In this document: piece by piece, positions 9,001 to 18,784 of the stretch | How positions within the stretch are numbered: the first letter of the stretch is position 1 | Layout of the letters: every line of letters begins with the position of its first letter | From: Gracilariopsis chorda | Taxonomy: Eukaryota; Rhodophyta; Florideophyceae; Gracilariales; Gracilariaceae | Assembly: GCA_003194525.1 (NCBI GenBank) | Contig: NBIV01000172.1 | Span: 62,001-126,000, forward strand | Length of the DNA stretch: 64,000 bases | Direction of reading: 5' to 3' | Program-made: the position numbers and the translations under genes | The notes under the pieces: generated by a model | The model's input: the letters and a program-made list of their open reading frames with translations, nothing else | Told to the model about the DNA's origin: nothing | Databases searched by the model: none

Positions 9001-11750
9001 TCCGTCTCCAGGAACGTCAGTTTGAAGAATTCGTCCGGTACGCTCTCCTCCCTCTCCTTCTTCACTCTCTTCCCCCAACGTCCACCACGCCTCTCCTCAT
9101 CATCCACATCATCCACCTCCCATCTCCTCTTGCGCTGATCACCCAAGATCCTCTCCGCCTCCCTCGCCGCCTCTCCTACACTTCTAAGCCCACGAGTTTC
9201 TTAGAAAACGCTTTTTTCCCCTCCTTCCCTCCACCCAATCCACGTTTACTGCATCCCTTTAAGTCCTCTCTCACAATCGCCCTCTTCTCGCCAACCCTCC
9301 CCTTGCACACCTCCTCCTCGCTCGGCCGCAAACCGTACCCCCTTCTTCTCTACTTTCCCATCAAATCCCCCTTCTCCAGGTCCCAAGCTTATTTCATTTC
9401 TCTTCACATACCTAAAACCACCCACCATCTTACCCTTCGTCGTCACAGTCACGGGTGAGCCCCGCCGTCGACAACCACTCTCCCCAACTCCACCTCCCCT
9501 CTTCACCAACTTCTCCACCTCCCGTGGCGGCGCCTGAAACTTTTTCTGCTCCTTCCTTAACCCTCCAACCTCTCGAACAACAAACACTACAATCTTCTTC
9601 GCTATCTAACGCACACCCTTCTCCACCTCCTTCCCCACCTCCCTCTCCATCGCCCTAGAACACAACGCCAGCATTCCCTCCAACCCTTCCTCCTCCGCTT
9701 CCTCCTGTTCCCGCTTCTTCCGCATCCCCACATCCACGGATTCCTCAATCTCCGCAAAGAACTGTCCCCGGTGCGCGATCCACGGACACTCGTTATCTCA
9801 AACATAACACAGCTCAAAGAAAGCGGTAAGGATCAAAAGAAGCGGTAGAGATCGAAACAAAATGACAGCACCCGGTGATAACCTCACGTGCCAGCTGGTC
9901 CCGCGCATTTACTTCTCCGCCATTTTACCCCCTTCTAAAAAGCCCCATACACTGTATTTCAAAATATCTAGTGCTTTCCGCTTTTACTTTCAATTCTACG
10001 CCACCTAATAACCTCTTTCATATCGTCACTCCCTCTATGCACCCCAGATGTACCCCTTCAATGCCCAATAAACTCATATTCTTTACGTCTACCGCCATCC
10101 CACAGCCCTCATTCACATAAAACTCATTATATCTTCTTCAAAACCCTTTCCCCCTCTTCCGGGCACATTTTCGACCTCTTATACCACTTCTACAAGAAAT
10201 TGTTTCTCATCTTCTTAGTCCTCAGTTCTAAATATTTTGCGTTGAATATGAACAGAAAAACGTTCAAAACTCACAGAACAACCGTTTGGTGCTGCCTTTA
10301 ATCTTCCTTCATCTATTCGCCATCATCTATTTCAATAAAGGTATTCTGTTGCACATAAAAGCAGACACACCTGCCCGTTTTCTCCCTCTCCCGTTCTCAA
10401 TCAACAGTTCCGCCATTGACCTAGCAGCTTTAAACATGGTCTTCGAAAACTTTCGCTCTCCAAAATACGTCGTCCTCTACAATGACGTTCGAGCAACTCT
10501 CAGGTTCGACATTCTCCCCAACAAAACCTACCTTTATTCCAACAATTGCTTGAAGCTATAGTAATGCAGGGACACAAGCAAGTCACATCTTTCAGGCGCA
10601 GTATCCGTTCTTATTGATGAATTGATAGCCAAAATGACCAATGTTAACCACTTCCTCCGCGAGAGCCCCTCTGACCCCCGCTTTTTGCAAAATCACCTCC
10701 TATTACTAGAACTCCCCTACCTTCGACACATATCCAACTACATTCGTTCCTCTCAAACTCTTTCTAACAATCCATTTCATATGGCAAGTCTTCTTTGTCT
10801 ACTGATTTTCACCTCCCTCCTCTCCTTCACCTTCGGAACTCTCTATGTTGTTTTGAAACCAGTGATCATCTAATTCCTTCTATCCAGCCATTCGTCCTGT
10901 GTAGCAGAGACTGGATATACCATACTCTACAGTATCATCGAGACAGTACTACAGTACATAGTTTGTTGTTCGACGTTGCATTCTTCCTTCACAAGGAGTT
11001 TTTCGGGTCCCTCTCTTTCTGCCCAATAAATCCCATTCAATATTATGGCAGACTATGCACCATCAGCGTAAGACTCGCAGTATGTGCCATAGCTGGACTC
11101 CTCGCCCTAAACGCGAACATAGTTGCCGCCTACGAACTGCTACCAACGCCAGCTTCCCTAAGCTGTTCTATATGGAATGCCTCCATTTAGTTGTTTCCCG
11201 GCGGATTCTTCTTTGCCCTCACAGTCTACTTTGTCGACAGATTGGCCGTGTAAGCCCTCACAGGCCACAAGTTCAACAACAGAGTTCTTCTCCCATATTC
11301 GCCACACTATCTGTCCAACATCATACAAATTTCTAGATCAACGGCCTGGCATTCTCTTCGAAGAGCATTGTTCCTGAAGGACATTGTAATCACCACTCGC
11401 ACCTTTCTTCGTGGATTTGTGCCAAGATTTTTCGCGCACTTCACTTCTGAGTCCATCCAATCTTCTGCCTTTTCAACCCACAGATGCATAGATGTTTCTC
11501 TCCACTCGTCAATAAAACTATATTCATTCTTCTCCTTGTCTGCTCCAGCACTATGGACTACGAAATCAAATATAGATTCAAGCGATATATTGAAGCTATC
11601 AGAACGAACGCCAGACCCGCCAACCTCTCGTTTCCTTCCGTACAAATAACGTCTAGAAACGCAGACCAACAATAAAGAATACCTTCGTTGTCCCAGCCCC
11701 TTCATCTTCTATCTTCCGCATTCCCTTCCAGTCAGCGTCTTTGCACGGCT
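9001..11750. other. pyrimidine-rich region with unassigned ORFs
   Basis: The + strand is strikingly C/T-rich, extreme at 9039-9820 and weaker up to about 11,700. Genes on the - strand at 12.9-16.8 kb are also purine-rich in the coding sense, so this may once have been - strand coding DNA of the same unit. The best - strand frame is 11307-11705 (132 residues, with EKNEYSFIDEWRETSMHLW). On the + strand, 10622-10873 and 10795-11190 end in hydrophobic segments. None is recognisable and none is clearly preferred. The open frames at 9246-9660 on both strands are low-complexity products of base bias. Confidence 0.35.
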
Positions 11751-12203
11751 GTTAAGAGTTAGGATATGTGAGCTACATACTATGCTTCTCTTCTATACCT
11801 CATTTTGGAGGGTTTTTGTATAAATATACCACTCTTTATTGTACGCGGGTGAGTTCATTGTACGTTTTAAAAAGAAAGTGAGCTTCAAGTAGGATATCCA
11901 ATGCCAAGGTTGTCCTTATACACTCCATACACGGTAAGAATTATATTTGGTTCATTCTGATTCAGAAACACATTCTACAGTTTGAAGCATATTGCAGTAT
12001 TGAAATATCAAGCTGCGTACGTGTAAAGCTGTTTAGATGTCGCGTAAGTACTGTTTTAGTAGAAAATTGGAGATCGAAATATTTGAGGATGTGTTAGTGT
12101 CGATACTAAGCATCTCGCGTACTATATAGCGACTTTGTTCAGAGCTTAAGATATTTTCCCGATGTCGAGTTAGTACATTAGAGATGAAGAACTGCGCAAT
12201 CTT
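11751..12203. other. AT-rich intergenic stretch
   Basis: Only short frames are present. An ATAAATA box-like sequence (about 11,820) and several AT-rich blocks could be promoter material for the + strand ORF that follows, but nothing is diagnostic. Confidence 0.2.
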
Positions 12204-12824
12204 TTGAATCACATGGAAGTCCTCAAAATGGCGCCCAGAGATGAAGCAGATGGGTATGAGGGAACAGAAGAGAAGAAGAAGACTGTTGGGCTAGGAGAGC
12301 TGGAAGTTGAAGTAGTGGGTGCGAATGCAGGAAAAGATGCAGGTGGTGGACCGGAGCACAGATTCGGGAAGGATACGAAGGCCCAAGTTAAGGCTTTAAG
12401 TGCCTCGTTGAAGTACAGTTTGTATACTTGTACGACAGATGTAGTGTTTGAGTATGGTGGCCTGTCTTGGAGTGTTTCTCATGGTGGGAATCCATTGAAC
12501 GTGGTTAATATTGTTCGAAATCGGATGACAATGGCAGTGGTCTTGATGGCAGATCGTGTGGAAGGGATCTTGGAGTGCTTGGTGAGGGAAATAGGGGCAG
12601 TTCATCGAAAGAACAATTCTCTAGAAGACAGAGTGAATGTACTTGAAATGCAGCTTAGACAGGCCGTTTATATTCAGGTGCACCTGAAAAACAGGGTGAT
12701 TGGAGGACCACATTGGGCCAGTGGAGCAAGCGGTGCTAATAGAAGCTGCCTAGGGACGAGGAAAAGAATGGGAGACAAGATTGAAGATGTGGAGCGAGAT
12801 ACTCTCTTGAAGAAGAAACTTTGA
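12204..12824 (+). CDS. hypothetical protein, 206 aa, with coiled-coil
   Basis: This 206-residue frame runs opposite to, and converges with, the - strand ORF cluster to its right. The N-terminal 60 residues are charged and Gly-rich. Residues 65-125 read like a folded segment (FEYGGLSWSVSHGG). About residues 135-160 (NNSLEDRVNVLEMQLRQA) have a heptad pattern typical of a short coiled coil. The last 30 residues are basic. I do not recognise a family. Either of the first two in-frame ATGs could be the start. The strong purine bias of the coding strand matches the - strand ORFs next door, which hints at a shared origin. Confidence 0.45.
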   Translation: MNHMEVLKMAPRDEADGYEGTEEKKKTVGLGELEVEVVGANAGKDAGGGPEHRFGKDTKAQVKALSASLKYSLYTCTTDVVFEYGGLSWSVSHGGNPLNVVNIVRNRMTMAVVLMADRVEGILECLVREIGAVHRKNNSLEDRVNVLEMQLRQAVYIQVHLKNRVIGGPHWASGASGANRSCLGTRKRMGDKIEDVERDTLLKKKL

Positions 12825-12944
12825 CAGGTTAAGACATATATTTCTGATGACGAAAGAAAAGGACGATTCCTAGCTCTTACGTTCATTACGATATAAAGGA
12901 GACAATGCTTTATTTACGCCGGTAGTAGAATGTATCTGTCATCG

Positions 12945-13340
12945 CTAATTATCTTCTTCCATATCCTCATCTCCCTTCTCACCCTCTTCTTGAGTATAAA
13001 TGGCGTCGTCCGCATTATCATTTACATCTTCATTAGAGTCATATTTGCCATCACTTTCATTTTGGGGGTACTCATCGTCGTCTAGAGGTTCTTGCGACAC
13101 TCTGTCATCATCGTAGCCCTCTTCGTTATCCCCAACTCCTGGCAACAGAATGGTTCCTTTCGTTCCGCTTTTGTCCTTCTGCATTAAGTCCTCGTCCCCC
13201 ACAAACCTGGGTCTAAAACTCGATTGAAATTGAACCGCATCCGGTAGCTTGTAGTCCTCAGGTACCATGTATACATGGTAACGAAAGGGAAAATTCTGTG
13301 CCCTGATCGCATCTCTACTCCCTGCCCCCGCATGGGACAC
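12945..13340 (-). CDS. hypothetical protein, 131 aa, acidic tail
   Basis: This ATG-started frame of 131 residues has a first half that reads as ordinary protein (FPFRYHVYMVPEDYKLPDAV). Its second half is almost entirely Asp, Glu, Asn, Ser and Gly, ending EEGEKGDEDMEEDN. It is the last of a run of - strand frames with the same purine-rich coding bias, so it is probably the C-terminal part of a longer product or the last gene of the cluster. No family is recognised. Its stop lies about 120 bp from the stop of the + strand ORF at 12.2-12.8 kb. Confidence 0.4.
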   Translation of the reverse strand: MSHAGAGSRDAIRAQNFPFRYHVYMVPEDYKLPDAVQFQSSFRPRFVGDEDLMQKDKSGTKGTILLPGVGDNEEGYDDDRVSQEPLDDDEYPQNESDGKYDSNEDVNDNADDAIYTQEEGEKGDEDMEEDN

Positions 13341-13565
13341 ATCTCCTCTTCCAATGAATATAGATAACGGTGGAATTAAGAACTACCTGGTCGCGTATTC
13401 TCAAGAAACCGCTTCCAAATCCGCATTCGTTGTCACCAAATTCTTATGAGACCTCTCGCACACCCACAATGGAAACGAGTACTCCAATCCTAGGCATACA
13501 CAGATCTGGCCCATACGTGCATCTAACAACGCCCGCCTCTTCACTACCCAGTGATTATCCGTCAT

Positions 13566-14111
13566 TCATTCCATTTCATCCGCGACTCCCCTCCGTGTAT
13601 TCATATACCTCGTAGACCCAGACAGTCTGTCTGCTTTATCAGCTGCGTCCCCGGCATTGAAAATGAGGTTCCAGAGCTCTTGATTCTCTGCTTCTCGAAG
13701 ATCTTGTTGGCGATTGAAATTCTCCGCGAAGAACCCAGGCAGCTTCTCACTCACATCACCATCCATCAACTCACTCATAGCATGCAGCCTGCTTCTCATT
13801 CCTTCATCGGTTCCAAAACCGTCCAGCTGACAAACTCCTCGCTCTTTCAACTCGCTTGTCTTCTTCTCAAATTTCATCATGGTGTAGTAGTCCTTCTCCA
13901 CCATGCACTCCAAGAGACTGTTCGCTACTGCATCGTTGAGAACCAGCGCTGCTTCTTCAGACGCTTTCCTTTCCTTATTCCTTTCGCTCAAAAGCTCCTG
14001 GAACGCACCATGCCAGAAAACTGCGTGAGGAACATCCCTCATGTCGTTTGGGCCAAGAAAATGGCTACGGTTCTCCTTGGGAAGATGTATCCTGTTCATC
14101 CACGCGTACAT
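13566..14111 (-). CDS. hypothetical protein, 181 aa
   Basis: This ATG-started, mostly helical, highly charged frame includes stretches such as FWHGAFQELLSERNKERKA and NRQQDLREAENQELWNLI. It is the third frame of the - strand cluster and shares its purine bias. A Met-rich, Glu/Lys-rich composition suggests a structural or nucleic-acid-associated protein, but no domain is recognised. It may be part of one longer ancestral product with its neighbours, which are separated only by short gaps with frame changes. Confidence 0.45.
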   Translation of the reverse strand: MYAWMNRIHLPKENRSHFLGPNDMRDVPHAVFWHGAFQELLSERNKERKASEEAALVLNDAVANSLLECMVEKDYYTMMKFEKKTSELKERGVCQLDGFGTDEGMRSRLHAMSELMDGDVSEKLPGFFAENFNRQQDLREAENQELWNLIFNAGDAADKADRLSGSTRYMNTRRGVADEME

Positions 14112-14367
14112 GCCCTAACAACATCTGCAGTTGCTTTGGGCCACCTGCTGGGCAAAATTCTAACATACTTGAGCCAGCTCAAGTCCCCCACATCGGTATC
14201 CTCCACGGCCTTTAGCAATGCTTCTGGAAGAATCTGAGGCACTTAATCATCAAACGTCTTGTTGTTTGGATCGTTCGTGTCTTCATCTTCTCCCCCCTCG
14301 TCGTAACTCAAAAGCAGTAGCTCATTCTTTCTTAAGAAGTTGCGTAGTTCACGTCCTCGCTTCTGCT

Positions 14368-14703
14368 TCAGAATTTTGATGACAAAGTCAGGAACATCAT
14401 CGGTTCTCTGGCTTTTGCATCGGTGTCCACCGATTCAAACAACAGCTCCTCACCATCCTCTCTTGACCAATCATCTGCCAGTTCCTTTGTTTTCCGGACC
14501 TTTCTGTTCGTCTTGCCCAGCGTAGATCCCACAGAAACCATCCTCGTGGAACCTCTGTCTTTCAAGTTGCCCAGAGCCTTCTTCTTACTCCCCCTCGCGG
14601 GCGACCACGAATAAATAGCTTGAACTACGCTTTGCTCTTCTGTCTTCTGAACAAGTACAGGTACGGGAAGGACAGGACTTGGATTTGGCTTTTGAAAGTC
14701 CAT
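14368..14703 (-). CDS. hypothetical protein, 111 aa, basic
   Basis: This ATG-started frame of 111 residues has a Pro-rich start (PNPSPVLPVPVLV), a basic centre (ARGSKKKALGNLKDRGSTR) and an acidic end. It lies between the large - strand ORF and the 181-residue frame in the same orientation. No family is recognised. It is probably a linker-like, disordered part of the same product. Confidence 0.35.
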   Translation of the reverse strand: MDFQKPNPSPVLPVPVLVQKTEEQSVVQAIYSWSPARGSKKKALGNLKDRGSTRMVSVGSTLGKTNRKVRKTKELADDWSREDGEELLFESVDTDAKAREPMMFLTLSSKF

Positions 14704-14879
14704 ACGGAACGTCGCTCCTCATCTCTTCTTCAGATTCGTCAGCCTCTTCGATATTTTTCCTTCCCACATGGTAGGAGTGGCCCCCTTCTAGAGGCGTGCG
14801 GTGTTTCTGACCATATAATCTCGAGCAGGAACAACCAGGGACCCTATCACAACCTCAGCTTTGAACACGGTGTCAAGCC

Positions 14880-16778
14880 CTATGTTCTTCGTCTTCGCCA
14901 CTTCTCCAAATAGGTTGTAAGCTTGCTCACAACATCTGAAACAATGCAACTCATGTCCGGAAACCCGCCCAATGCAGTCATTTTTAATGCTCTTCGCACG
15001 TCATAGTGTACCCGTGAGGCTTCCAAAGCGAATTGTATCCTGTCTCCCTTCAGTTTGAAGAACCTGTCACTGGAAAAGTGCGTCATCCCCAGCTCCAGGT
15101 ACTTGAAGCACATTTCCTTCATTCTCGACATGAAGTTTTCGTCGGTGAAAATTCTCAAACCCATGTCCGCAAACCGCAACATGTTTTTGGGGTTTGAAGT
15201 CCCTATCACCTTGCCCTTAAACAGTGCACCACGTAGCATTGTGCGCATGACTTTCTTGAAGTCCACGTTCGTCTCCTTCTCAATCGTTTTCATAAACGAA
15301 TGAATGGAGTAGAGCTTGTCTCGAAATGACATCACTCTAGCCACAGTAACCGTATCATTCAGCACATTTCCAATCCAAATCACTTGAGATATGGTCATTG
15401 GGATCCCATCACGTCTTCTCCAAAACGATACACTGAACCGGGTGCAGATATCCTGAAGATTTTCATTTGTTTGCCTCTGCCCGAGATATACATTCAAGCA
15501 GGGTAACTCGTCCACCAAATTACAGTCAACTACAATTCGGTTCCCTTGAAACCATTCATCTCCCGGATTCTTCGTACCGATATTAGTGACACTCAGATTC
15601 CCAGCCGACTCCAAGATTCCGTAGAGCTCTATTTGCTGCTCTACTTCGTTCTTGTGGATGAGGCCCAGTTCTTGCACACCGTCATGCAGAGGCTTAATGA
15701 TTTCAATGTCTAAAACATACGTATCGTATGTGTAGTCGTTCATATCAAAAGAAGAATCCAGTATACTGTCGTCCACATCATCAGGAGGTAGCTCATCTCC
15801 CTTATCGAACAAGTCAACTTCGGCCTCTGAATCCAATGCTTTCGAACCCAAGAACTGCCGCTCATCATAATCAATTCCTTCTTCCTCCCAGCCAGGTTGC
15901 TCTGGGTATACAACCTCCATCGGTGCGCTGCTTCCTGCCTCCATAATTGCTTCTAAGGCTTGGGTCTGATACGAAAATTGACTCTGACCACCACTGCCTG
16001 CATCAATCGCATTGCCGGCAGTTCCCTCAGCCATTCTTAAGGCTTTCAGGGGTGCAGAAATGGCATTCTCTGGTCTCTGTAACTTCGGTACACTTCCTCC
16101 CCTGCTGGCTCCAGGGTTTAGTGGAGGCTTCGCCGCAGTCACGATGGGACTCGCGCTGTTTTCTTTCTTCGGATCGCTGAGTCTGACCACCTTCGCCTTT
16201 CCGGTGGAGTTGGTCGTCTTCACATTGGAGTGCAACGCACCCTTGCGTATTTCATCACCGTCGTCGTGACTGAAGCTATCCAATTGCGTCGGCTTCTTCG
16301 CGTTGGCGTTTCTTACGGTGTTCTCCTTCAACTTCTTTGTGGACAAATTTTTGGTCGGGGCGGGAGTCTGGACGGAAGACCGTTTTGCAGCGGAAGTGGA
16401 GGGAGTGGAGGCTGTGTCACCAGAATGTTGCATCATGTTCACGTCCCAGCAGTAGAAAACGTTGCTTCCCATATCTACCAGAGTGTTCGGAACGTTGTCA
16501 CTGGTCTTGAACTGATACGGGCACTGCATTTCTTTGCCACCCTCAATCAGCACCTTCCATGTGACGCCAAGGTCCTCTGTCGGCTTCCCCTTCAGTTCGT
16601 GCCCATGCGAAGTTCTCACCAAGTTCGCACCAGCACCAGAATCAACTCTAACAAAGGCAGTCTCCACGCTCTTCTTCTCCCCATTTGGTACACGGACCAC
16701 CATGGTCACCTTTTCGCTTGGGTTTGGCCCCAAGGGTGGGTCACTGGGCTGCTTTTCGCCGCTGCACGTTTTCGGCAT
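14880..16778 (-). CDS. large unknown protein (~630 aa) with retropepsin-like DSGAGAN motif
   Basis: I chose the ATG at 16,778 (MPKTCSGEK...), because the frame is open further upstream only without an ATG. Residues about 35-130 contain VRVDSGAGANLVR, which has the form of the aspartic-protease active-site loop (D-S/T-G-A). It is followed by beta-strand-like segments, but I see no clear second ILG-type motif. Residues 130-330 are low-complexity, with Lys/Ser/Pro and then acidic runs. Residues 340-630 look folded (NEVEQQIELYGILESAG; GNRIVVDCNLVDELPCLN; FRDKLYSIHSFMK) and match nothing I know. Protein-like sequence seems to carry on past the stop in another frame, so the unit may be longer and partly decayed. 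If it is a retro- or virus-like element, it lacks any recognisable polymerase. Confidence 0.55.
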   Translation of the reverse strand: MPKTCSGEKQPSDPPLGPNPSEKVTMVVRVPNGEKKSVETAFVRVDSGAGANLVRTSHGHELKGKPTEDLGVTWKVLIEGGKEMQCPYQFKTSDNVPNTLVDMGSNVFYCWDVNMMQHSGDTASTPSTSAAKRSSVQTPAPTKNLSTKKLKENTVRNANAKKPTQLDSFSHDDGDEIRKGALHSNVKTTNSTGKAKVVRLSDPKKENSASPIVTAAKPPLNPGASRGGSVPKLQRPENAISAPLKALRMAEGTAGNAIDAGSGGQSQFSYQTQALEAIMEAGSSAPMEVVYPEQPGWEEEGIDYDERQFLGSKALDSEAEVDLFDKGDELPPDDVDDSILDSSFDMNDYTYDTYVLDIEIIKPLHDGVQELGLIHKNEVEQQIELYGILESAGNLSVTNIGTKNPGDEWFQGNRIVVDCNLVDELPCLNVYLGQRQTNENLQDICTRFSVSFWRRRDGIPMTISQVIWIGNVLNDTVTVARVMSFRDKLYSIHSFMKTIEKETNVDFKKVMRTMLRGALFKGKVIGTSNPKNMLRFADMGLRIFTDENFMSRMKEMCFKYLELGMTHFSSDRFFKLKGDRIQFALEASRVHYDVRRALKMTALGGFPDMSCIVSDVVSKLTTYLEKWRRRRT

Positions 16779-17180
16779 TGCCCTATACGACGGTGTTTTC
16801 CTCGCTTCCCGCACGGAAATGCTTTGTCTGGTAGACCTCCTAGTGTGCTGACCTCGTTTACAGTCTTGCGAATCATGATGTCACAAAACGTGAAACTGAG
16901 GTACGAAACCTTTGGATAAGCGACACGGAATCGCGTAATCTGTTGCAGATGGTCGCAAAATCAGCGCGTGCTGACAGCTGAATTTAACCCTGAGCGAAGG
17001 CTGAGATTCTCTTTGTGTCCTTTCAGTCGGACGAGATGCTAAGGTGGCACGGAGAAGTGGATTCGGTGAGTACGCTCAGAATCCTTTGCGGAGGGAGCAT
17101 TCAGGTGGCCCTTTCCACCTCTTCTCCAACTTCCTCCTACCACTTTTCAACGCTTCATTGCTGGCACTGACCCCCAGGCC
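16779..17180. other. upstream region of the large unknown gene
   Basis: No gene is recognised. It would hold the promoter of the - strand ORF at 16.8 kb. No TATA-like box stands out at a convincing distance. Confidence 0.2.
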
Positions 17181-17333
17181 GGCGCAACTGCGCCGGGTGG
17201 ACGGTCTTGACATTGTGGGTAGACAATGTCAAGAGCGACTGCCCTAAAGTTTATCGAAAATCAACCTTCTGGTGTCCGTGCTTGACATTGTCGACGGACA
17301 ATGTCAACAACATCCACCCGGCGCAGCTGCGCC
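17181..17333. repeat. foldback element with nested palindromes
   Basis: The outer arms are 17181-17201 and 17313-17333 (21 bp, one mismatch). Each contains the near-palindrome GGCGCA-(A/G)-CTGCGCC. Just inside each arm lies a second palindrome built on TTGACATTGT...ACAATGTCAA, at 17206-17233 and 17281-17307. The arms can be paired with mismatches for about 55 bases each around a central spacer of roughly 45 bases. The internal mirror design is much more regular than chance. Confidence 0.8.
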
Positions 17334-18060
17334 AGCCGAACTAGAACTTTAATTGGGTGAACTGCGATGAAGTCTCCGAATTTTCACTCCTCCTTCCACT
17401 GTTCACTTCCCAACTCCCTCATTTCGAACAGAATCCTCCGAATCTTCCCTTCCTCTTCAGATCCCGATTTGGAAATCAACTTTTTGAGAGTTTCATTTGA
17501 CGTGAATATTCGGAACGGGCGTCTTCGTCCTTTGGCTGACAGGAAGCATCTCTTGCGCAACCATTCAAACTCGAACGCAATCTTTCGTGCATCTGTGCAT
17601 CTCCCGCCGAAATTACACCCATGTCGTTCTGCTCCACTAAAGAGGAGAGTATCTCACGTGCAACCGTGATACGGCCTAGGGCTCCTGCACAACCACCCTC
17701 CGACATGAGCATTTTGGAGAGCTTCACAACCATCTGGAAGGTGTTTATCTCCGTCTCTGATGCGTACGCCGAATCGAAAGGCTCCGGGGTCCTAAATGCG
17801 ATGTCACATTCGAGAAGATTGTAGATTTTATGCTACAGAATCGTCGAGCAAATTCAGAAGTGGTCGGATTGTTGGAAAGATTCTTTGGTTCCTCCTACAC
17901 CTCCTAAAGGTACGAAGAGGTTACTGTTTGTCTTTGCACATCTGTGCAGGGTCCGATGCAGTACGTCCGACAGGTTTATCGATACAGTGCGCGAAACTCC
18001 TTTAAGCACACCCACCAGACTGCTCATAAAAGCGTTTTAAAGGTGCAAGCATGACAATAG
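17334..18060. other. no gene recognised
   Basis: Frames of 60-100 codons overlap on both strands. The - strand frame 17476-17733 (85 codons, with GALGRITVAREILSSLVEQN) looks most protein-like but is unrecognised. A small perfect inverted repeat (GCATGAC-AATA-GTCATGC, about 18048-18065) lies at the far end of the Tc1/mariner relic and may mark its edge. Confidence 0.25.
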
Positions 18061-18223
18061 TCATGCTTTCATAATGGTAAAACGGGTGCCCAACACGACA
18101 GTGGTATGTGTTTGACGCAGTTCCGTTTCATACCGAGTACAAACTAAAATAATACAGCGAAATAGGTTTAAGCACGCGAAATAAGTTATGAAACATGTAA
18201 TAAAACTGCACGCCTTTATTGTT

Positions 18224-18778
18224 CTAGTACTTTGTAGCACCACCACGCTTGTCCATCACAGCTAACAAGCGTCTAGAAGTAGATCAATACAGTTTCTGGA
18301 TGTAGTCTCCTGTGAGACTGCGCCATACATTTAGAATAGAGTCCTTAAGATTCTCGACATTATCAAACCGCTTATCATTTGCGTAAACCTTCCTAGCCAT
18401 TAAACCCCAGATTTTCTCAATTATATTAAGGTCTGGGGACTTAGCAGGCCATGAAAGAAGCCGAACTTGATGTTAAAGTAGCCAGTTCTTTGTGAAAGCA
18501 GAACGATGAATAGATGCACCGTCCTGTTGAAACACCCAAGTTGACATAGATCCAAATACTTCTGCATTCCAAGGTAGTAGTCCAAGCTCTAGGGTATCAC
18601 AATACTTCTTAGTGAAGTGCAATGCCCTCAGAGAGGGATTCTTGGTACTTGGTTGATTTCCCGAATGTTTCGGTAATGTAGTCATTGCATGAACTACGAC
18701 CACTAATAGTGGATTTGACACGTAGGACACGGAAGAGTCAATTGGCGGTTGGCCACAGTAGTGGGCATGAACCACCAA
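18224..18778 (-). pseudogene. Tc1/mariner transposase, C-terminal half
   Basis: The frame begins in the middle of the DDE domain. VFQQDGASIHRSAFTKNWL is the second catalytic aspartate block of Tc1/mariner transposases. The same frame continues with LLSWPAKSPDLNIIEKIWG, which carries the third catalytic region (S-P-D-L-N-x-I-E). The usual C-terminal helices follow (LKDSILNVWRSL), and it ends at a TAG at 18,224-18,226. Two in-frame stops interrupt it, a TAA just after NWLL (18,474 area) and a TGA after DYIQKLY. The DNA-binding N-terminus and first catalytic aspartate are missing, because the sequence is cut by the retroelement fragment starting near 18,785. It is a dead copy of a plain DNA transposon. 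Confidence 0.85.
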
Positions 18779-18784
18779 AGTGGA

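Noticed and set aside
9246-9658. Low-complexity ORFs on both strands considered as Pro/Ser-rich or Gly/Arg-rich proteins
   Set aside because: They are a by-product of the polypyrimidine bias, and no domain or second line of evidence exists.
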